Source: Centroberyx gerrardi
Lineage: Eukaryota; Chordata; Actinopteri; Beryciformes; Berycidae
Length of the DNA stretch: 64,000 nucleotides
NCBI RefSeq assembly: GCF_048128805.1
Contig: NC_135997.1
Span: 23,331,815-23,395,814, forward strand
Reading direction: 5' to 3'
Shown here in pieces: positions 35,687 to 47,100 of this stretch (positions are counted from its first letter, which is position 1; every line of letters begins with the position of its first letter). Under the pieces are notes generated by a model. The model was not told the origin of the DNA and made no database searches. It saw only the letters and a program-made list of their open reading frames with translations. Made by a program: the position numbers and the translations under genes.

Positions 35687-38600
35687 GACAAAGTGAGAGA
35701 TAAAGAGACTAAATGAAACAACACAGGCCTCCGCTGAGGGAGATGGGACACACACGAGAGATAAAGACCGGCCAGGAGAGAGGGTGGGAGGAGGGAAAGG
35801 AACAGACGGCAGCCCTATCCGAACATTAACCCAGCTTCTCCCAGGACAGAGTTCCTGTCCCAAGCCACGGACTGTCCCATGAAGAGCCTTGTCTATTTTG
35901 TTTGACCATCACTGCGAGGAAATGCTCACATTTTACTTTGGAAATTCAGGTCATTTCAAGGTACTTTATTTTTACACAAAGTCACGGCAACAGGGTTTAA
36001 TTAAACACTGAAAGGGACACCAAGTCTGACACAGACTTGATGAGTGCACACATTATTCAACCACAGATTACAGTTGCCTTTATTTTTTATTAATTTATAT
36101 GTTGTAACATTAATGTAAGACAGAGAATGATCTGAGATGTTGGGGTGTGTGTTGTTTGACTTGACTGCAAAAGGGGGGTTGAGAAAAGTTTTGAGAGAAA
36201 GAGAGAAAGGGGGGCCAGTCTAGCTCATGTCATTCTCTTATTTCAAAGTCAACAGACATCCATGATGATAACATATTTTAGTATGGCTGCTGCTATGAGA
36301 TTGAGAACTGCTCTCTTGAGTATATGGGGGTTGGAGAAAGTGTGAAATGGAAAACTAAGTGGCACTTTTTGAATGTAGACCAAACCTGAGTCAAATGCTA
36401 TTTGCGAATACTTATTACGGTTTGTTGTATCCTACCTAGGCAGATGAGTGGGTGCCAGAAAGTGCCAGAAAGTTAAGACAATCATCAGTACATGTTTCAG
36501 TGATTGACAACTTCCCTGACATTGCCTGAATTGTCCTGACGTGGTATACACCACCCATCTGGTACTCCCCATAAGTTAAAACAAGCGCTAACAATTACTT
36601 GCAACTACTATTTGACCCAGGTGTGATGTTGACACTGTCCTGTAAGAAGGCTTGAAAGATTATTTTTCTAACGACTGTGACTTGGTTTATGGTCAGACAT
36701 TAGACTTCCATCAACAGTGTGCTCACGTTTCTATTTTTGTCTTGACACTAGAGCAACATTAAAGCTGTCTTGTATAGTCCAATGACTATAAACTAAGCCT
36801 TTGTAAGGATATATGTAATGAAGGTGTTATGTTTGCTGATTTCACAAAATAGCAGCCAAATAATACTAATAATTACAATCAACTTCTGCGTGTAAGGAAC
36901 AGTTGTCAGTTTGCCGTAGTTACTTTTACAATATTACAAACCTAGATGTGAAGGTGACGGGACTATGTGAGCTGTAGTGGTAGAGAAGTGCTGGTGAGCT
37001 CTTTGATCCCCACACTCTAGACTGTAGAAGGAGTTTAACTTGATGTGCAATACTGTTAATATAAAAACCAACATCCTTTCCGTGATGGGAAATTTGACGT
37101 TGTTTTACCTTCGTAAAGTGCACTCTAAAATAAAAAAATTAGTGATATTTTCCCATAGTATAGTTAAGAAAGCTAATATATTTGTTTTTGCTTCAAGACC
37201 CATGTTGAGTGTTACGGTCATTTAACTTTGTTTAACCCTGCTGTGTTCAGAATACATTATCTAGTTTATCTGTAAAGGCTGAATATATTGAAGTCATGTT
37301 TCTGTTTTGTATAAATCCATGTCTCCTCAGCATACTGAGAGATCTCCTTACAGTTCACTTTTACTGGAATTTAAACTTTATTTTTTACAATGGATGTGTA
37401 GTTTTTAGCTCTGTGGGTCAGATTAGAACTCGCTTACAAGAGATAGCCGAAGATAAGTCATGTTTACGTCCCGTTGCAATTTTCTGACATCATCACGCCT
37501 ACCAAAGAAACCCTTGTTGTCTCTGACATTTCTGGCAGAACATCGGTTTGGGTCAACAGGTGGAACCTTCCATAGACTGCTGTCCTTCTCTAGCCTTATT
37601 GTGTGTAATTTCACCGGCCACTCACCGTACGTCTTTACAGCCCAGAGCGAACAACAGTATGAGTTCAAACCATCTTTAAATAAGGTCAGTTTGTGACAGG
37701 TAAACAGTTATTCACCTCAACAAGCCTATCAGTGGTAGTTCAGGAGGTGGGCATGCTGTGGCCCCACAGTTGGCATGTGTGTCAGTGGCCAAGCAGGCTG
37801 ATCAGTGGGTATACAACATTAAAAAAGTGGATCTACTCTGTATGCAGCAGGGGAATGGTTAGTGATAGTGGTTGGTTGAAGGTTTGGGATATGCATGAAC
37901 CATTAGGCAGCTTGTTCTGTAAAGTGTGGGCCGCCAAGGAAAGGTATATCAATACTGAGAGCTCTCCTCCTGAGTAAACTACACTTAAAACTCCACAGGT
38001 TGCAAGTTACCACTCAACAGTAGTTTGTTTGTTTCGAGATTCCCTGTAGTATCAAAGGACTTATCAACCCTTGAAATATAAATAGGCTTTAAATGTTTCA
38101 AATTTTTATTTTAATTTGTACAGTAGTGATATTTTCTAACTCAAAAACAATGAAATGACCAGAAGTATAAGTAACATATTCTCAGTCTATTTTTTCTCTT
38201 AGTTCAGAGTGGATGGAGTTAGAGTAACAGACATATCGACTGTTTGATATATTTATATTTAATACAAATCCCTCATATTTTATGGTTGTTTTTCAGAGTT
38301 GATATATTAACTTATTGATGTATGTGCTTTAATGAATATTCAGATGGTGCTAGGTGGTTCTTGATCGATGTGTTAGATGAAAAGTGATTGTGTATGAAAA
38401 AAACTGGAAGTGGCCAGTCAAGGCAGAAAATTGACATTTTTTATACCTCCTATAGTATTATATACCTTGAATTCTCATTTTCTGTTAATGTGTATGAGAA
38501 ACTGTACAACATAATTTGAGCAATAATTACTAAAACAGATAATATTGAAATGAATATGAAGAACCTTAAACAGCAAAGTAATATTTTGCTCTCTGCTAGA

Positions 38601-39345
38601 CATGCAATGTTTGTTTTGAATCCTCTTAAAAGGGAAGAAAGAAAATAGCCTGTAGATGCATGTGTGAAGGGAAGGATGGGCAGTGTTCCAGATTAGCCAC
38701 ATCGATGCCGCTGTGCAGCGTAGGAGATAGATCGCTAACATTTCTAGTGTCACAACTTTGTGTTAATTTAAATCCTGTTTAGCTGTTGCCAAGGCAGCAG
38801 CTAAGCCTAGAGTGCTCTCCCTTGTCTCCATCTAAAACAACAGAGTAGACATGTTTTTGTTGTGGATGTACATGTAGATGAGCTGGAACATCTCAGACAG
38901 TAGCCCCATTTTCACCAGACTCAAGAACAGGTTTTACTGCAACGGTAGCAGAACAATTTGTATTTTTAGCCTATTTTAACACCAGAAGTAGCATATTCCA
39001 CTAAGTGACTACCTGAATCTTGCTTTGTGGGATCCAAGTTCAACATATGGAGTATTTTTGAGCTTTATTGCTAAAATCTGTTTCACAACACTTTCTAAGT
39101 CACGGTGAAAAGGGGGTCACGGTTCCATTCACAGGCAACTCTTGTGTTCATTTCACTGAATTACGTACACAGGAGGATGCCCTCAGCTGTGGTCCTGCTG
39201 TCAGCTCCCTTCCTGTACCATGGCCATGCATATGGACATGTCTCTGTAAGCATGTGTTCTGCATTTTGTTACCTCTGAACAAGACTGCTTATTTCCAATC
39301 ACAGATTGAAGACTGGTGTATTCAATTAATTTATCAATAAATATA
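35687..39345 (+). other. probable frmd5 3'UTR
   Basis: AT-rich sequence after the frmd5 stop, with no further coding exon. AATAAA signals on the plus strand at 37129-37134 and 39336-39341 are candidate polyadenylation signals, giving a 3'UTR of about 1.5 or 3.7 kb. Which one is used cannot be told from sequence alone. Confidence 0.45.
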
Positions 39346-40912
39346 ATATATTCTTAACATCTGGCACCTTATCTGGCTATTCAAGTTGAGGTTTGATTTT
39401 AAATATGGATTCACACAAAATCAATGTGACCCAGATCTGCTCATTCTTAGATTTATATCAAGAAATAAAGATTCAATCAGAACCAAATGTTGGATCAAAA
39501 GATTTTTCAGTGTGTTTTTGTAAATGTGGAATTGGCTCATTTTCTCAGGTAGGTCTGGCAACACACACACTTTATTTTTATGTTACAATACTGCCATCTA
39601 AAGTTGACAATGACACTACCATGGGAATAATAACCTTCACACTCATAATATTAACGGTATAAAAAAATGTTTTTATTCTGTTTAAGAAACATAACTTAAC
39701 TTGCTTCATGTAACATACAGCTACTTAACACATAACAAAACATAACAAAGTTGACACAATTAACTTTCCAACAGACACTTTTTACAGTCCAAGTTGCAGC
39801 CATTTAGGAATCTCAAACTGTGATGCATTTCCCTGTTCCTCAGACAACACAGAGAAAAAACTGTTTTGCCCACAAACTCAACACAAAGAACTTTTCAACA
39901 GTGCAAACAGTTGGCACCTATTCAAGATTCTGAAGCTGTGATGCATTTCCCTGCAGCTCTACAGCAGCAGCAGTGATCGAAGATGCACCGAGCCTGAACG
40001 GCCTTCAGAGAAACAGCTAACAAACCTGCCCAATCAATTCTACACCCTGATGAACTGTACCACACTATGACTGACTACCTACCCAGTACCCAGTGTAGCA
40101 ATGCATGTGTATTTGGTTGCGACTAGGGGAAGGAAGAGATTAGTGTTATATTGCAATACTTTACCAGTGATAGCTCTATTCACATTTTTAGTCATTTAAT
40201 TTATATTCTTGAAAATCATGCTGAAGGAGTATAATTGATTTGACATTTTATTGCCTTAGAAGGATGTTACTGTATTGTGGCTCGAGTAGGGCTGGGCGAT
40301 AATTCAATATTATCGTTTATCGTCTTTCAGTGGAATCATATCGTGATTATATGAAGATATTTTAATATCGTGACACATTTCTGCTGTCTAAAATGATGAC
40401 GATGACAAGCAAATTTTACTTAAAAACTCTCATAAAATGAGGTATGGTAGGAATATTATTTGAGTATTTCTGTTTTGTTTGACATCACACCTAACATTTC
40501 CATTCGGTTCAATGAGATGAACATTAATCTGATTATTTAATGTGATTTTGCATACATGAACCATATCGTGATATATATTGATATCGAGAAAAATCCTTAT
40601 GATTATCGTGATATTGATTTCAACCATATCGCCCAGCCCTAGGCTCGAGTATTGTGATAATACTGTATCAGGAGCTCTATAGAGATTGCAATCCAGAAGG
40701 GAGAACAAGCAAGAGAAAATATTGTCACGAGTCACGACACGACAGAACAGGAGGCCTCTCGTACAGTTTCCAGCAGTGAGATGTCTGTCTCCACTGCATA
40801 TGTATTGCGCACCCCAATAATGCCTGGCTGTGACAAAATAGTTTCTTCCTCATTCTTCCTTCCCTCCTGAGGGCAACTGGCCGTGTTCTTCATGCAGGAT
40901 TTGGTCCTCGTC
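39346..40912. other. convergent intergenic region and wdr76 3'UTR
   Basis: Lies between two tail-to-tail genes. Two ~45-bp near-repeats sharing tgtgatgcatttccctg lie around 39820 and 39935. A hAT MITE occupies 40287-40641. On the minus strand the first AATAAA after the wdr76 stop is at 40247-40252, so the MITE probably sits inside the wdr76 3'UTR. Confidence 0.5.
40287..40641. mobile_element. hAT MITE with perfect 8-bp target duplication
   Basis: 355 bp bounded by perfect 15-bp inverted repeats TAGGGCTGGGCGATA and flanked by an 8-bp duplication GGCTCGAG (40279-40286 and 40642-40649). The interior is AT-rich and rich in atatcgtgat palindromic motifs, with no coding content. This is a very common type of fish MITE. 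Confidence 0.92.
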
Positions 40913-41165
40913 TCAGTCGGTGAAGACATGCAGGCGTCCTGAGGCGTTGCCCCCCAGCAAGGCATTCCTTGTGGGGTGGAAGGCTGTGACGGACAGCACC
41001 GTGCTGAGGTGGTCATCATCTCTGAATGAGTGCTGCAGCTGGCCGCTTTCGTGGAACACCTGCACCATGCGAGGCCGCATGCATCCCACCACGAAGCAGT
41101 CCTCCTGTTTAGGGTCCCACACTGCTGACAGTCTGGTCAGCCAGCGGCCTGTGTGCATGTCATGT
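40913..41165 (-). CDS. wdr76: wdr76 exon 15, terminal
   Basis: 253 bp of coding sequence. Acceptor tttttcag. Encodes HDMHTGRWLTRLSAVWDPKQ, EDCFVVGCMRPRMVQVFHES, AFHPTRNALLGGNASGRLHV then FTD and stop. This closely matches the WDR76 C-terminus. Confidence 0.96.
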
Positions 41166-44100
41166 CTGAAAAAAGACGTTTCAGAAAAGAAAAGTTTGAA
41201 GCAGGTTATGTCTGAAAATAGATTTCTGAGAACTTAACATATAGCCTGATGAAGATTGCGTTACCCACTTCTAGTAAAAACTGCATGGACTCACACTAAC
41301 ATGAGTAATGGTGCGTAAACAATTGCACTGGCTCTTCATGTGGTTCTTTCCACCGAAGACACACTGATTGTTAACATTTTTTGATTTTCCTTTCTGTTTG
41401 ATTTTTGTATGTAATTTAAGTTGTTGTTGCTGTGTTGTTGTGTGTGTGGACCAAGGAAAGGCTTGCTATCGCTGCGATATTGGCTTATAATAAAACTGGA
41501 ATAAAAATAGAAACAGGGTGACTAAGTATTATGAGGGCCTGAGATGAACCTTCACAGCCCCTACTACCCAATACTCAAATTTATCAATCACTGTGCCACT
41601 CATAGATTGGGACAGCTTTCCTGATTTCCCCTCCTCTGACCAGGTAAAATAATGACTGTTCCCATTGAGAGGCAATGTTCCAGCGAGTGGATGTACCTGA
41701 TGGAGGTCAGCAAGGGAGCTGTGGTGGTCATTGCTGAGGTGTCATATATCCTATGAAAAAAAAAGGTACATACACATTTAATTTAGAGATGTAATTCCAA
41801 AACAAACATAGTGCAGTGCAATTGCTTTAAGTGCTGTCAGCCTCACCTAATCTTGTTGTCCATACAGGAGGTGAGCACTCTGTTCCCTGTACTAGGGGAG
41901 AAATAAGCGCTGGATATGCTTAAAGAGTGGCCGTGCAGCTGGGAGACCACCTGGCTCTTGGTCTTCTTCAGACAGCGGCTATCGTAAATACTCACTACCC
42001 TGCGGAGAAGAAGGAAACACTGGTTTGCCACTATTTATAGACTGGACAGACTACAACTGAACAGACTACAAACAGGCAATCCAATTTAACAACTGATGGA
42101 AAACTATGGATCAAACTGATTACTGCTCTGGAGAAAATATAAATGAATCAAAGATATGACTCATACTTATTCTCTGCCACTGCAAAGTACTGCTTGTGTA
42201 GAGGATGGACGCTAACACAGCGAAGGCTCTTGGGGTCCAGGGTGTGGAGGGACTCATGGGAGTTGCTGCAGAGAAATTAAAAACATTAGAAGCAGCTTTA
42301 TGCATGTTTATGACAATGTTCTTTATATTATTAAAAAAAAAAGAGAAGCAGTTGACACTCTTCACGCTTATTGATGTTCTTCAACATGATGAAGAGAGAT
42401 GTGAAAGCAGAGAAGTGCTGCATTTTTTAATAATAATACAACAGTTTAAGAAGACAGCGGTATGTTACCCTGGGGTGCGCCTGTCGACAATGGCAACATC
42501 TCCATACCAATGCCCAACCACAAGTGTCATACAGTCATGTGACAGGAAGTCAAAGGTTTTCAGGCCATCTTTAATGTCATACACCTGGTAGGATGTAGAA
42601 AAGGATTCAGATCAACTGGTGAAGTGGGGATATTTTAAAACTGGAGTGAGTTTACATGCAGGGAGTTTACCTTACATAGACATTATAAGACAGCATGACA
42701 TGAACACACTTAATCACCACCAGGAAAGGCTAAAGCATTCTATCTGAAGAAGCTACAAAACTGAGGACATGGATTTTTTTTTTAAACATCTCCACTGATT
42801 TTCACCAATTTAAAATGATGTTGCCAAGCAGTAACTGCGCAGCTATCAAAAAAGCCGACCCCCACCCCAAAAGGTGAAAATTATCAGTCCATAATATTTC
42901 AGGGAAATGAAGAAGAGACCATTTTCCATTGCCTTGAAGTTAAGAAGTATTAGCCCGAACTGTACTGAAATTATGTTTGTTGCCAAGCAATATCAGTGAA
43001 TAAAACATTTTGGCACCAAGTTGTGGAACAGTTTTTCTAGAAACTTTCTAGAGAAATGCCTCTGAGGAAATAAACAAAAAAAAATAAAAAAATTTTAAGG
43101 AACAAAACTTATCTTACATCATCAAAGAGGGCCTTCTCTACATCCATGCAGCGTAGAGATCCATCGTAGCTGAGACTCAGCAGGTGGGTAGGATGAGTCC
43201 TGGAGAACGCCATGCAGCTCACTGGACGAGTGTGAGGCTCAAAGAGCAGCACGCCATCATCACCCCAACCACCATCCTTAAGGAGTACAACCATGTTAAA
43301 AAAACAAAAAACACTTATTCTGTGTCCCTAATGCGGATTTTCTACCTGTCTAATGGTCATTATTGGTGAAATAAAGTTGTAACATTGTGTACTTTTTGTG
43401 TCCAGTGACTGATGCTTTACTTACAGGAATTTATTGCCCTGTCATTTTAGCTGAAACAGCCTGCAGGCTGGCAAAAGTATCAACCACATTTAGTCTTTGG
43501 TTTTGCTGGAATAAGCTTCAGACCATCCAGAGTCCCAAATTTTAAAAAGATGGTGTTCATAGTAGCAAATAGTTATGATCAAAGCAAAGAAACTCACCAA
43601 GTTCCAGAGTCCTACATGCCCCCACATGTCTCCTGTAGCTATGAGCAGACTGCTGGTGCAGGGGTGGAAGGCAGCAGAGAAGATACGACCTTTCACCACT
43701 TTGGCCACTCGATCCTCAGTTATCCTCATGGTCTTAAGGGCAGAGCGATACCTGCATCAAGACAACGGTCCATATTTTAAAAATCTATATATCATTTTTT
43801 TTCCACTTGTATGAACCATCTCAGCGGTTTTCTCAAAATGCTGCCAAGAATGCAGTGACCAAAAGATGCAACTGTTTTGCCTAAGAGGAGGAGTGGAGTA
43901 TGTTTATAGGCTTAAATGGCAGATTGTAGAACCAAAACTTTTGAAAACCTACTCTTTCAGATCAAGCTCCATCTTTTCTTCTTTTGTGGAGTCCTGTGAA
44001 AAGAACGACAGCATTTCCAGATTTACTGAATAATTAGTATTCTGGATTAGACTGGTGAAAACAAAACATCATTAGATGCAGGGTTAAACCAGGAACAACA

Positions 44101-47100
44101 TGCAACAACACTTAATACCTCCACTAACTAGGGCAGGGTATCGTTCAAAAATTTTCGATACCGGTACTGGTACCGATACCTTGACTTCGATACCGGTTCC
44201 TGAACGATACTTTTTTCGGTACTTTACTCTCTCTGGGCTTATCCAACTAGCTAATTAATTACCTGAACATGTCGATGAAGTTGTCGATGCCTCACTTAAA
44301 GTTTCATCGTCCATGGAGGGTTCAACTTCTTTGGCGCTGGCTGCAGGCTAATCACACTAACGTTAGGTGCGGCTGCGCGGGGGACTTGGCTTTCAGGCTA
44401 TCAAATACGGTAGGCTATACTCTTCAGCTTTTAGAAATATTTTGTGTTTGACCAGGCGTTTCCTCAGGTTAGACGTGTTGCCATGGCCAGCTTTGCATTT
44501 CGCATCACAAATATTGCAGCAAGCGTTGTCTGCGTCAAGTTTTGAAAAGTGTAACCACACTTGGGGCCGCTTTCGGCTCGCCATTGCCCTGACAACAAGC
44601 AACAAGCTGCAGGGGTGACGTAATCTCGCTCTCGTAGTCTCGCTCTCTCTCTTTCTCTCTACTCTCTCACCCAGATGCGCTCTCAGGTACCGAAATTTGG
44701 CACCGATTGATTTTACGTGAATCGGTACTCGGTAGTACCGACGTAATTCGGTCGGTGCCATAAAAGTATCGAAGTTCGGTACCCAGCCCTACCACTAACA
44801 AAGTTGGAAGGTTAGGTTTTCACCCGTCTGTTTGCTAGCAAGATATTTCAAAAGTTTCCTAACAATTTTGGCTTAAATTTGGTGGACAAATAGCTCTTGG
44901 CCCAAGGATCACTTGATTAGCCGTCAAGGTTTTTAGTTAGCCGTGCGTTTTTCGCTGCTGCTAGCTGTCAAGGTTTTAGCTAGCCATGGCAACCACATCC
45001 TCTAAGGGGACCCCGAGTGGCGGCAAGAGTAAGGACGTCGAGTCCCGCCCTTGCCCAGCCGCCTGCGGTTTTACCATATCGGGGAGGGACCCCCATCCCC
45101 TCTGCATCGCATGTATGGGGGTTCAGCATGCCCAGGCATCACTCGCGGACTCCGAGTGCTGTCAATACTGCTGCGCCATGCCGACGAGGATCCTGCAGCG
45201 TCGCCTGAGAGTGTCGCCGGCCTCAAAAGCCGACCCTTGCCTCTCCGACACCACGGCGAAGCCCACAGACAAGCCGGCTACGGTTAGCACTAGCTGGGCT
45301 AATATGGTGGATGACCCCGATACGGAGTTTCCCCCGCTGTTCGACCAACTCCTCGGCTCAGAGGACGAGCGCAGCGACGGAGAGGAGGACGAGGATGATG
45401 TTAACCTGGATCTCCTCGGCGACGAGAATGAGGATGATGAAGACGCCATCCTTCCCCCCGCTCTAACGTCGCGGCCCAGCAGCTCTGTCGGCCCTGCCCA
45501 CCGTGAAGTCAACCTACACGAGGTGTGTAAGCGGGTAGCGACCAGGCTGGCTATCGACTGGCCCACTTCACTGGATGACAAGGGGGAGGAGAGGGATTTA
45601 TACGACAGTAAAATCCTGCCTTCTCGTCAGGTCTCCGCGAAACAACTTATGCCCGCCGTCCCGGCTTGCATGAAGGAGATGAAGCGGTACTGGGACAAAC
45701 CATTTCGACACAGAGTTCCCGTCAAGGGCTACTCTGGCCTGGATGTCGCCAACAGCGAGGTGCTGGGGCTCGCAGAACCTCCGGTTGGGGTCCCGCCCTC
45801 CCGGGCAAGATGGAGCGCTTCACCGCCTCCATGTACCAAAAGGTGTACAAATCAGCAGCCCAGTCGGTGAAAAACCTAAACATGATCACCCTGCTGACAG
45901 CGTACCAGGCTGAGCTTTTTCAGGACATGGGTCAACTTTTAGATAAGGGATCCCCGAGTCTGACTATTTGGGAGGACATATGGGTCTTCACTGACCTCAT
46001 CCTCCGTGTGTCCAGAGGTGCGGTTCAGGGGCCTCATTTATAAACGTTGCGTACGCACAAAAGAAGGCGTACGCCACTTTCTAAGCAAACTTTGGGATTT
46101 ATAAAAAACAAACTTGATGGGAGAATGTGCGCACCGCCACGGAAACTTTGACCCATGCGTGCGCACATTTTGGAGACAGTGGGAAACGGCGAGTGACATA
46201 GCAAAGCAGTAAAATAAAGCAAAAAGTGGCATTGTACACTCAGTTAACTTCCAGGCCGACTCCACATCAACTTAGAAACCCCTCTAATAATAATATTCCT
46301 TGTCGGAAGAACGTCAAGGCTACAACTAAATGGTGTATTTGTTGCTTTAGTTTGAAAGCCGATCATTTGTCCAAAAAGCATCTACATGTCATTATAGGCT
46401 GACATGGTGTGAATTAGTCTCAAGTAAGTGCATTACAGTCTTTTAGCAGAGACCCAGTTTGTCACTATTAAATCTGACAAATTCAAGGTGTTAGGCAATT
46501 GGACTGGATGTCTCAAGGTAATAAATAATTATGCGTTATGACGCACGGGGCGCATTGGAGACGCCGGTGCCAGGCGCAGCGTCCTCTACAGCCAGCTGTT
46601 CACCCCGGTCACACACTGTCTGATCCCCGAGTCAGAAAACGAGAATACAGAACTTGTCTATGCGTTTTTTATTAAAATTAAATGAATGTGAAATGCTGAG
46701 TGCGTGGTTACGTTCACTCTTTCCAAAAACAAAAGGCACATTTACGATGCCTGGGTATCGTAGCAGCATCTCATCTTCCTCTCTAACGTTAAGTCAGTGT
46801 CACGTTGTTTTTCTGGCACAATGCCACTAAATAGGGTTTCCCCCGTCATCGAGGTGTAACGTTCAAGAGGAGAGAGCTCCGGTATCTCCTCGCCCCGCCG
46901 GTGGTGCTGACACAACAGTCCAATGCGCTTCTTGGCGTCAACCTTTATATCGGACAATTTCTTTTTTATTTTTATAAAGGGTTCTCCTCTCTGAGCTGCA
47001 GCATTAAATACTGCTGTGACATGTTGCCACTCAACAAACTGTTTCTGGTTGGTGACACCCGAACTGAGGCCACCGGGGACATTTCTCTTTTCCGTCTGGT

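Noticed and set aside
39393..39662. 89-codon frame between frmd5 and wdr76
   Set aside because: AT-rich, no family features, lies in 3'UTR/intergenic DNA with no supporting splice sites.
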